Positions 26,691 to 33,527 of a stretch of DNA of 64,000 bases are shown here, piece by piece. The notes under the pieces are model-generated. The model did not search any database. It was not told where the DNA came from and saw only the letters and a list, made by a program, of their open reading frames with translations. The translations under genes were made by a program, and so were the position numbers. Each line of letters opens with the position of its first letter. Within the stretch, counting starts at the first letter, position 1. This DNA is from Legionella micdadei (GTDB lineage: Bacteria > Pseudomonadota > Gammaproteobacteria > Legionellales > Legionellaceae), in assembly GCF_000953635.1 (NCBI RefSeq), contig NZ_LN614830.1, positions 2,657,001 through 2,721,000 of the forward strand, read 5' to 3'.

Positions 26691-27650
26691 ATGCATACCC
26701 TTTATCCAGTTATTAAGCCTTATCAATGCCATGAGTTACGTGTGAGTCAGCTTCATGTGCTTTATGTGGAGGAGATAGGAAACCCACAGGGCATACCGAT
26801 TATTGGCTTGCATTCTGGACCAGGAGCAGGGGGTGATACTCATTTACGACGCTTTTTTGATCCTCAAATCTACCGCATTGTGCTTTTTGACCAACGAGGC
26901 TGTGGGCGTTCTACCCCCCATATTGAGCTACACGACAATAACACCCAAAGCCTGTTAGAAGACATTGATACCATTCGTGATTACTTGAAAATCAACCGTT
27001 TTGTCTTATTTGGCGGCGGCTGGGGTGCTTTACTTGCCCTCCTCTATGCGCAACTTTATCCGCAGCAGGTATCTGCCTTGTTACTGCAACAAATTTTTTT
27101 AGGTAGGAAGAAAGACACCGATTGGCTTTATAAAAGCGGGACAAATCTGATTTTCCCTGATTACTGGCAAGAATTTACTAGCTTTGTACCTAATGAAGAG
27201 CAACACGACCTTCGTCGATTTTATACCCAATGCCTCCAGGGGGATAATGAGTTAGTCCGTATGTCCGCAGCGAAAAGCTGGGCCATGTGGTACGCACGTT
27301 GCAGCAGCTTACAATCACACTTATACGTCATTGAGCAATTCAGTGACCCGCATTTTGCCCTTGCGCTTGCTTGCTTGCAGTCCCATTACATTAACCATCG
27401 CTATTTTATTGAAGAAAATCAAGTTCTATCCCATATCCACAAAATTAGGCATATCCCTACTTACCTCGTTCATGGCCGCTACGATATGATATGCCCTTTA
27501 GAAGGCGCTTGGGAATTACATCAAGCTCTTCCTGCTTCAAATTTACGAATCATCAGGGATGCCGGTCATTCCGACCGAGAAATAGGGATCATTGATGCAC
27601 TCATTGATGCAAGTATAGAAATTTCACGTCAGGGTTTAGATGCATGCTAA
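26691..27650 (+). CDS. Proline iminopeptidase homolog without the catalytic serine
   Basis: A 319-residue alpha/beta hydrolase that matches proline iminopeptidase along its length: LHSGPGAGGDTHLRRFFDP, VLFDQRGCGRSTPH, and the late VHGRYDMICP and DAGHSDRE carrying the Asp and His of the triad. The nucleophile elbow should read GGSWG but reads LFGGGWGALLAL, encoded GGC GGC GGC TGG. The serine is therefore glycine and normal peptidase catalysis is not expected. The frame is otherwise intact. It overlaps dtd by seven bases, suggesting coupled translation. It may be a binding protein or an early-stage pseudogene. Confidence 0.8.
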   Translation: MHTLYPVIKPYQCHELRVSQLHVLYVEEIGNPQGIPIIGLHSGPGAGGDTHLRRFFDPQIYRIVLFDQRGCGRSTPHIELHDNNTQSLLEDIDTIRDYLKINRFVLFGGGWGALLALLYAQLYPQQVSALLLQQIFLGRKKDTDWLYKSGTNLIFPDYWQEFTSFVPNEEQHDLRRFYTQCLQGDNELVRMSAAKSWAMWYARCSSLQSHLYVIEQFSDPHFALALACLQSHYINHRYFIEENQVLSHIHKIRHIPTYLVHGRYDMICPLEGAWELHQALPASNLRIIRDAGHSDREIGIIDALIDASIEISRQGLDAC

Positions 27651-28081
27651 CTGTAATCCAGCGAGTAAGTGAAGCAAAGGTGGTTGTCAACAATGAAATC
27701 GTAGGAGAAATAGCCCACGGCTTAATGATCCTTTGTGGCTTTGAAAAAGAGGATACTGAACCTACACTTTTACGCATGTTAGAAAAATGCCTCAATTACC
27801 GTATTTTTGATGATTCCCAAGGAAAAATGAACCTAAGCCTCAAAGAGGTCAACGGAGGACTTCTACTTGTCCCCCAATTTACATTAATGGCGGATACCAA
27901 TAAGGGCTTACGTCCTAGTTTTTCTAAAGCCGCGCCACCTGAATTAGGGCAAACTTTATTTCACCGGTTGCTCGATTTAGCCAGGGAAAAATATTCCCAG
28001 GTAGCCAGTGGTCAATTCGGTGCGAATATGAAAGTCCACTTATGTAACAATGGGCCAGTCACATTTTTGCTCCAATTCTAG
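27644..28081 (+). CDS. dtd: D-aminoacyl-tRNA deacylase
   Basis: A 145-residue DTD-family protein that frees tRNA from D-amino acids. It starts MLTVIQRVSEAKVVVNNEIVGEI, has the LLLVPQFTLMADT block (homologs usually read SQFTL; here Ser is Pro) and the carboxy-terminal NNGPVTFLLQ that forms the cross-subunit Gly-cisPro pocket. It overlaps the Pip homolog by seven bases. Confidence 0.92.
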   Translation: MLTVIQRVSEAKVVVNNEIVGEIAHGLMILCGFEKEDTEPTLLRMLEKCLNYRIFDDSQGKMNLSLKEVNGGLLLVPQFTLMADTNKGLRPSFSKAAPPELGQTLFHRLLDLAREKYSQVASGQFGANMKVHLCNNGPVTFLLQF

Positions 28082-28144
28082 TAGTTCCCAAGAATATGAA
28101 AGTGGTGTAACATCAACTTTCGCATCCTAAAAAATAGAAGAATC

Positions 28145-28963
28145 ATGCGCTTAATTGCCACTCTTGCAACGATGGTCAGTTCTTTAATGCTTTGTTCCTG
28201 CCTGCATAAAGGCAACAATCCTGTTGATCCCTATGAGTCAATTAACCGCAAAATCTACAATTTCAATATGGCTTTTGACGCCACCGTATTAAAACCCCCT
28301 GCTAAAATTTATAAAGCGGTGATACCTGCCCGGGTTCGTACGAGCATAAACAATGCTTACAATAACGTGTACATGCTGCCGACAGTAGCCAGTGATCTTT
28401 TCCAAGGAGAATGGAGACAGGCGATAAAAGACAGCTGGCGTTTTTTGATTAATTCAACTATTGGTGTTGCCGGCTTTTTTGATGTTGCCGATAAAGCCTT
28501 TAGTCTACCGCCCCACTACAACGATTTCGGCTTAACCTTTGCTAAATGGGGGAAGAAAAAGTCAGTTTATATCGTTCTGCCATTTTTAGGTCCAAGTACC
28601 GTTCGCGATGCTCTGGGATTACCGCTTGATTATGCCTTTACTCCCTACCCATATTTACCGAGTGGGGTCGCAATCTATTCCATTGCAATATTGAGATATG
28701 TCGATCTGCGATCCCAATTGCTTGAAACCGATGCGATTATGAATGAAGCACTGGATAAATATGCGTTCATGCGTGATGCCTATCTACAACATCGAAATTA
28801 CTTGATCACTGGCGAACAGGCCGATACCGACGCTTCGTTGTATGTGGATGAGCAAGATGTGGGGGATTACGTGGATGAACCCGCTTCAACAAAAAAATCA
28901 GTTAAATTGAATAGTAGTAAAAATGCTGCACATCGCTCTGCACCAGCCCGAAATCCCACCTAA
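28145..28963 (+). CDS. mlaA: MlaA (VacJ) outer-membrane lipoprotein
   Basis: A 272-residue lipoprotein. A signal peptide ends in the lipobox LCSC (Cys19), then the MlaA core: NPVDPYESINRKIYNFN, NNVYMLPTVASDLFQG, INSTIGVAGFFDVA and YIVLPFLGPSTVRDA. MlaA removes misplaced phospholipids from the outer leaflet of the outer membrane and passes them to MlaC. No mlaBCDEF genes are nearby. The last 41 bases overlap trmL in another frame, and the acidic and basic tail after residue 225 is outside the conserved core. Confidence 0.92.
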   Translation: MRLIATLATMVSSLMLCSCLHKGNNPVDPYESINRKIYNFNMAFDATVLKPPAKIYKAVIPARVRTSINNAYNNVYMLPTVASDLFQGEWRQAIKDSWRFLINSTIGVAGFFDVADKAFSLPPHYNDFGLTFAKWGKKKSVYIVLPFLGPSTVRDALGLPLDYAFTPYPYLPSGVAIYSIAILRYVDLRSQLLETDAIMNEALDKYAFMRDAYLQHRNYLITGEQADTDASLYVDEQDVGDYVDEPASTKKSVKLNSSKNAAHRSAPARNPT

Positions 28964-29378
28964 TACGGGTAATATTATTCGCTTGTGCGCTAACAGTGGC
29001 GCACAACTGCATCTGATATACCCCCTAGGCTTTACGCTTGATGATAAGCGGATGCGTCGTGCCGGGCTTGATTATCAAGAATGGATTAACATTATTCATT
29101 ACTCTAATGAACAGGATTTTATAGAAAAAAACCAACAACGTCGGATTTTTGCATGTTCGACAAAAGGTCAAAAAAATTACCATGAGGTTTGTTACCAGGA
29201 CGAAGATATGCTGCTCTTCGGCGCCGAAACACGAGGACTACCGGCAGAATTGAGAGAACGCTATTCTGCCATTCGTATTCCAATGTGCCCTAATAATCGC
29301 AGCCTTAACCTATCCAATGCTGTTGCCATCATACTTTTTGAAGCCTGGCGTCAGCTTGATTTCATGGGCTGTGCTTAA
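28923..29378 (+). CDS. trmL: tRNA (cytidine(34)-2'-O)-methyltransferase
   Basis: A 151-residue SPOUT methyltransferase of the TrmL/YibK group, which methylates the 2'-O of the wobble base of tRNA-Leu isoacceptors. Signatures: HIALHQPEIPPNTGNIIRLCA, LGFTLDDKRMRRAGLDY, and the trefoil-knot motifs LLFGAETRGLP and IPMCPNNRSLNLSNAVAI. The start lies 41 bases inside mlaA. Confidence 0.92.
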   Translation: MLHIALHQPEIPPNTGNIIRLCANSGAQLHLIYPLGFTLDDKRMRRAGLDYQEWINIIHYSNEQDFIEKNQQRRIFACSTKGQKNYHEVCYQDEDMLLFGAETRGLPAELRERYSAIRIPMCPNNRSLNLSNAVAIILFEAWRQLDFMGCA

Positions 29379-29412
29379 TCTGCATGGATTTACTCACAAG
29401 TCATTTTTTATA

Positions 29413-30402
29413 CTATCCAGGCCGTATTTGAGCTATCTCATCCATTTCACGTCTGTATTGGGCTTCTTTTGAAAAAAAAGTTCGACAAAGCGGTTTTAAT
29501 CCTCCACTTAAAACGTCAGTGAATTTTTGGGAAAAATGTCGCTCAAACCAACCCGCTTGGTTGTGGGTACAAATTTCAACTATCCCTAGAATCATCTCTC
29601 TGTCAGTACTTCCCAAAGCAATTTTATCCTGAAGTTCTTGGTACAACACATGAACAGCGTTATATCTTTTAATTATTTTTAACTGTCTTGGAGTAGGCTC
29701 TTGAGAAGGAATTAGCTCTCCATGGTTATCAACTTCAATCCCTTCTAGTCTCAACTTCTCAAGTAACCGAAGCCTAAATGTTTTGACGGTTTCTTTGAGT
29801 GATTTTGCCTGTGCTACACCATGCACCAAAGGACAGGAGAAGTAAATTTTATCCACCTTGAGCTTTTCTTGCATTTGCTGAACGCTTTTGTAAAAATTGG
29901 CAAAAACGGGATCAGCCATTGCGGCTATCTGTTTTAAGAGCCCATCCTCATTTAAAGGCACTAGCATCCTGTCCATCCACTCAGATTCGCCCATATTTCT
30001 TTCCACAAGTTTAGAAAAATCTGAGTTATCTGACAGGAACCCCTGAAACTGTATCAGATTGGCAATAGACACCGAATCCACTGTCGTGCGGAAATCCCTG
30101 TCTCTTTTGATCGATAAAACAATGCTTATTAACGAAAGATAGGTAATAAGTGTATAACCTAATTCACCATTGGCAAGTTGATTATGGTATTGGATGTAGT
30201 TATATAAAAAATTAATAGCCGAAATATCATTTTCATTGATATCAGTAAGGCTTAATTCATATCCACCTAACTGGAGAAGTTCATCTGCCCCAATAGGCTC
30301 CTTTATTTGGGCATACTTTTGACTAATATAATGGGTTAATTCGAGAGCTTTGAAATAATTTCCGTCCCTCAAAGCATCCACATATTCTTGTGTGTTCATC
30401 AT
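29413..30402 (-). CDS. Unknown mostly helical protein
   Basis: A 329-residue protein with no recognised domain, signal peptide or membrane segment. Predicted content is largely alpha-helical with a hydrophobic patch near residues 80-100 (GYTLITYLSLISIVLS). AGGGA is placed for ATG at 30402 or 30399; the upstream frame to 30453 lacks a ribosome site. It stands alone with AT-rich flanks, as many Legionella effector genes do, but nothing in the sequence proves secretion. Confidence 0.6.
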   Translation of the reverse strand: MMNTQEYVDALRDGNYFKALELTHYISQKYAQIKEPIGADELLQLGGYELSLTDINENDISAINFLYNYIQYHNQLANGELGYTLITYLSLISIVLSIKRDRDFRTTVDSVSIANLIQFQGFLSDNSDFSKLVERNMGESEWMDRMLVPLNEDGLLKQIAAMADPVFANFYKSVQQMQEKLKVDKIYFSCPLVHGVAQAKSLKETVKTFRLRLLEKLRLEGIEVDNHGELIPSQEPTPRQLKIIKRYNAVHVLYQELQDKIALGSTDREMILGIVEICTHNQAGWFERHFSQKFTDVLSGGLKPLCRTFFSKEAQYRREMDEIAQIRPG

Positions 30403-30566
30403 TCGTCCCTGTTTATAATCAACTATTGATCTATTTTGACAATACAATGCCAATTAAATCAATATATAAGCAAAAAATTAGCGCATTTTATGAGGCCATT
30501 TTTAGATTTAATCAGATCAATGCACTATTCTTATAATGAGTTACAAAATTAGGAGAGATAAGAATC

Positions 30567-30797
30567 ATGCCAGAATATAGTTATAGGGGATTTATCATCT
30601 CCTATAAAATCAATGTATCCAAAGATAATTTATATAAGGCAGACGGAAAAGTGGTTAAGCAAGGGAAGGATGCCTCTGGAATTGCACAAAAATTTCATAC
30701 AGAATCCCTGACTGAAAGCGGTGCTAAAAAAGAAATCAAAAAATTAATCGAAAACTATGTCGATTTCGAATGGGAAGAATTTCATTCGATGCATTAG
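30567..30797 (+). CDS. Small hypothetical protein
   Basis: A 76-residue protein preceded by AGGAGAGA. The start PEYSYRGFIISYKINV looks like two short beta strands, followed by a basic helix (GAKKEIKKLIENYVDFEWEEF). Soluble, no signal peptide. No family could be named with confidence. Confidence 0.6.
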   Translation: MPEYSYRGFIISYKINVSKDNLYKADGKVVKQGKDASGIAQKFHTESLTESGAKKEIKKLIENYVDFEWEEFHSMH

Positions 30798-30824
30798 GAA
30801 TTGGGACAATTCTCTCGCTTCCCG

Positions 30825-30849
30825 ACGGCTTGTCCTGGAAACAAGCCGT
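30825..30849. terminator. Nine-base-pair hairpin between convergent genes
   Basis: ACGGCTTGT-CCTGGAA-ACAAGCCGT is a perfect nine-pair stem with a seven-base loop, between the small plus-strand gene (ends 30797) and the minus-strand YqjD-like gene (ends 30880). No T-run follows on either strand, so a protein-independent terminator is only possible. Confidence 0.4.
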
Positions 30850-30879
30850 GGAATGGAGACGCGAAGCCTTCTTTGCAAA

Positions 30880-31152
30880 TTATCTTCGCAACAAGCGCGC
30901 TAAAATAAAACCAATGCCAGCAGCCATCAGTAAGGATGACAGAGGACTCGAATGCACCTTTTGTACAATTTTATCGGTATGGCCTTTGACATTTTCTTGC
31001 AACTCATCAAATCGATGCCTTCCTTCATCATAAATTTGCGTACCCAATTTTTTTGCCTCGTGGTAAACGTGATCTGCTTGCTCTGCAATCTCACCACGGT
31101 GTGCTTCATGTCGATTTGGTGAATGCTTTGTTTTATCCTGTTTAGTATTCAT
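30880..31152 (-). CDS. ElaB/YqjD (DUF883) membrane-anchored protein
   Basis: A 90-residue protein with a charged, helical N-terminal region (EIAEQADHVYHEAKKLGTQI ... NVKGHTDKIVQKVHSSP) and a C-terminal tail anchor SSLLMAAGIGFILARLLRR. This is the typical DUF883/ElaB form; YqjD and relatives bind ribosomes and tether them to the inner membrane in stationary phase. The Gly-rich anchor followed by Arg-Arg is the best-conserved part. Confidence 0.8.
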   Translation of the reverse strand: MNTKQDKTKHSPNRHEAHRGEIAEQADHVYHEAKKLGTQIYDEGRHRFDELQENVKGHTDKIVQKVHSSPLSSLLMAAGIGFILARLLRR

Positions 31153-31252
31153 TTTAATATCCTTAAATAAAATGCAGTTAAATTTTATCGCTCCTTATGC
31201 TGCAACGCACAAAGTAAGTTTAGTTGCCCTCTAAGACCTTGTCCATTTCTGA

Positions 31253-31290
31253 AACCCACATTCCGCAGAGGAGTTTATTTTTGTAGGCTG
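31253..31290 (+). repeat. Single copy of the inverted-repeat end seen at 7655-7806
   Basis: AACCCACATTCCGCAG, then GAGTTTATTTTTGTAGG, closely matches both ends of the element at 7655-7806. No inverted partner was seen nearby, so this may be a solo end or a decayed copy. The rest of the 334-bp gap 31153-31486 holds only a pair of inverted GATTGCTT/AAGCAATC words about 90 bp apart and no gene. Confidence 0.5.
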
Positions 31291-31486
31291 AAACCGCAAT
31301 CACACAGCAACTAGGGGGGATTGCTTTCTCGTGGTGAATTAAGCTCATGCCTTTTACTTAGGTGTGTACGTAGGCTTTTATCAAAGGCATTGAGACTGTA
31401 GAGGCAATAAGCAATCATGCAAGAGATATTTGCATAATCACCTAGCTGGGGAAATGACTAAATATCTGTATTATGTCGGCAAAGCT

Positions 31487-31699
31487 TTATTGGTAGGCCA
31501 ATCTTTGACTTTGATCATGTTCAGGAGGGAGAGGCTCTGCACCAGGATTGGATTGTTGCACAAGGGCAGGATAATTATCCAAAAAGTTGATCCCTTCCTC
31601 AATTTCTTTTAACTGGACATCAAATAGATTACGGCCATCCACATAAAGGCTATATGCTGTTATTGCCAACATTAAGCCGGATAGAATTGTCATAGCCAC
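31487..31699 (-). CDS. Small membrane-anchored hypothetical protein
   Basis: A 70-residue protein with one N-terminal hydrophobic helix (MTILSGLMLAITAYSLYV) and a polar Pro/Glu-rich tail. TAGGAG lies seven bases before the ATG. It follows the next minus-strand gene by only 11 bases, so the two probably form an operon. No family recognised. Confidence 0.55.
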   Translation of the reverse strand: MAMTILSGLMLAITAYSLYVDGRNLFDVQLKEIEEGINFLDNYPALVQQSNPGAEPLPPEHDQSQRLAYQ

Positions 31700-31710
31700 T
31701 CCTAGAAGGG

Positions 31711-32157
31711 CTATACCGAGTGGGCCGGAGCGATAGCAGCCCCGAAAATAACGATTCCAGAAGCACTAGCGAGAAATAATAGGGAATTAGTGAATAAATT
31801 TAAGCCAGACAATAGTTTTCTACCCGTCTCTTGTACAAGATCGCTTTTTACTAGCTCAAGCCTATTGCGAATCAGATTCCTGTGCCTGGCAGGGTCGAAA
31901 TGAGGATTAGAAACTGCGTCCGCCATTGCATTTTGGATACTCCGATACAGAGAACTAATATTTAGAGAATCTGAGAGCACCCTTAATTCATGACAACTGG
32001 ATGCGATTTTCGAAGCATGTGCTTTTAACTTTAACAGAGCTATGTATTTATGCCTTTCCCCTTCCAAAATTGAGCGCTCTAACAACTTGGCTTGAATTTT
32101 CTTTTCTAATTCTGTTGAAGAGAACCGAGGAAAATAAATTCGGGTAAAAAAGAACAT
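31711..32157 (-). CDS. Hypothetical protein with C-terminal membrane segment
   Basis: A 148-residue protein. Residues about 15-110 are helical and charged (STELEKKIQAKLLERSILEG...), and residues about 118-146 are hydrophobic (LNLFTNSLLFLASASGIVIF), suggesting a tail anchor. It lies upstream of the small membrane protein at 31487 and is probably co-transcribed. No recognised family. The pair could act together at the membrane. Confidence 0.55.
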   Translation of the reverse strand: MFFFTRIYFPRFSSTELEKKIQAKLLERSILEGERHKYIALLKLKAHASKIASSCHELRVLSDSLNISSLYRSIQNAMADAVSNPHFDPARHRNLIRNRLELVKSDLVQETGRKLLSGLNLFTNSLLFLASASGIVIFGAAIAPAHSV

Positions 32158-32261
32158 ACTACTTTGCTACATTAATTAAAATGTGGCCATTTTAATCAAA
32201 AATTTTCTACTTATCAACCGCTTTATTAGTTGGATTACGTTCAGAGAAAAATGGCTGGCTA

Positions 32262-32295
32262 TGGCCTAGAATTTTGAAGTAGCTGGAGTATAGTA
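32262..32295 (+). promoter_or_regulatory. Upstream motif shared with 26622-26656
   Basis: The second copy of the GGCCTAG/ATTTTG/GAGTATA motif lies 30 bases before the CMD-family start codon, in the same orientation and a similar distance as at the Pip homolog. Both copies contain two GAGTA-like elements 9-10 bases apart. Confidence 0.4.
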
Positions 32296-32324
32296 CTGTG
32301 ATTAATCATCATTAGAGAAAAATA

Positions 32325-32831
32325 ATGAATCGCTACTCTTTTGCCGAAATTAATGCCAAAACTGCTGAACGAATCAACGAGCTTGGAGGAAAACCGATTA
32401 ATCTTTATCGAATTTTGGCAAATCAGCCCGATATGCTGGATGCTTGGTTAGAATTTGCGTATAGCCTGCGCCTTTCTGCTAAGACACCACGTAAGCTCCG
32501 GGAGTTGATGATTCTAAGGACAGCACAACTGCAAAACTCAACTTATGAATGGTATCAGCATAGAAAAATGGCTCATGCTGTGGGTGTTGACGAACATCAA
32601 ATTGCCGAATTACCCATGTGGACATCGTCTGATGCGTTTAGTGCAAAAGAAAAAGCAGCGCTAGGATTGACTGAGGCGGTCGTGCACGGCCAGGTTAATG
32701 ATGCGACCCATGCCGAAGCAGCACAGTATTTTACGGAAGCTGAGATGATTGAATTAGTCATGACAGCCAGTTTTTACGCAATGGTTCCACGGGTGCTCAA
32801 TGCATTGGATGTACAAATTGAAAAAGCGTGA
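32325..32831 (+). CDS. Carboxymuconolactone decarboxylase (CMD/AhpD-like) family protein
   Basis: A 168-residue all-helical CMD-family protein. The core RELMILRTAQLQNSTYEWYQHRKMA is the usual active-site helix of this group (pattern NCxYEWxxH), but the cysteine is serine. AhpD-type peroxidase activity with a C-x-x-C pair is therefore not expected. The rest (LTEAVVHGQV, VMTASFYAMVPRVLNAL) fits. The substrate is unknown. The upstream region carries the motif shared with the Pip homolog. Confidence 0.8.
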   Translation: MNRYSFAEINAKTAERINELGGKPINLYRILANQPDMLDAWLEFAYSLRLSAKTPRKLRELMILRTAQLQNSTYEWYQHRKMAHAVGVDEHQIAELPMWTSSDAFSAKEKAALGLTEAVVHGQVNDATHAEAAQYFTEAEMIELVMTASFYAMVPRVLNALDVQIEKA

Positions 32832-32840
32832 TTTTTCCAC

Positions 32841-32874
32841 AGTCAGATAGCCCTCCATTCGGGCCTACCTGACT
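32841..32874. terminator. Long interrupted hairpin between convergent genes
   Basis: AGTCAG pairs with CTGACT, TAG with CTA and CCC with GGG, giving a 12-pair interrupted stem in the 59-bp gap between the CMD gene and the DUF4156 lipoprotein gene. There is no clear T-run. A bidirectional terminator is likely from position. Confidence 0.45.
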
Positions 32875-32890
32875 ATCACGACGATTATCG

Positions 32891-33295
32891 CTACTCTAAA
32901 CCAATCATCTTAGGCGAGCAAACGTAAGCATTTCCTAAATTGGTGACGTTGGTCTGCTGGGAACCACCACTCACAAAACCACCATGACGATCAAAAGAAC
33001 CGCTCGTTGAACCAGTAACTCCAGCGCGATTTGTCACTAACTGAACATAGTTTGCACCTAACTTGGCTGCCTTATTCCTGAGATCATTCATTGCACCTTC
33101 TTCCAGATTGCGATTGGAAGTAAATCCACCTGTAAAGAAATTACCTTGATTGCCAACAACTTGGCCTACATATTTGCATCCTTTGGGTACAGGGTTAGGA
33201 GAAACAATGACACGGGTAGCCTGTGGATCAGTAGGAATCGCGGCGCAACCGCTTAAGATTAAGGTAATCGCTGAAATGGAAAGTAATTTTTTCAT
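32891..33295 (-). CDS. DUF4156 family lipoprotein
   Basis: A 134-residue lipoprotein whose signal peptide MKKLLSISAITLILSGC ends in the lipobox LSGC. The mature part has VPKGCKYVGQVVGNQG, NDLRNKAAKLGANYVQL and a Gly/Ser-rich segment, which fits DUF4156. The function is unknown. The ATG at 33295, with AAGG eight bases upstream, is preferred to the GTG at 33301. Cys residues at both ends of the mature domain could pair in the periplasm. Confidence 0.78.
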   Translation of the reverse strand: MKKLLSISAITLILSGCAAIPTDPQATRVIVSPNPVPKGCKYVGQVVGNQGNFFTGGFTSNRNLEEGAMNDLRNKAAKLGANYVQLVTNRAGVTGSTSGSFDRHGGFVSGGSQQTNVTNLGNAYVCSPKMIGLE

Positions 33296-33527
33296 AATCA
33301 CAACCTTATTTATTATTTTTTGAACACACTGGCATAAAAAGCCGATTGCAGGGTGATCTTAATTACTCTTTTTCATAAATACAAGAACAGAGTTTACAGA
33401 CCAGCCAGCGTGGCCCAATAAAAAATAACTCGTCCTTCCAAACGTCCGAGAAATCTCCTGATATTGGGCACGGTGTATTTTGATGTACTAGGGAAATAAA
33501 TCATCTATTCCTTTTAAAGCATGGCTT

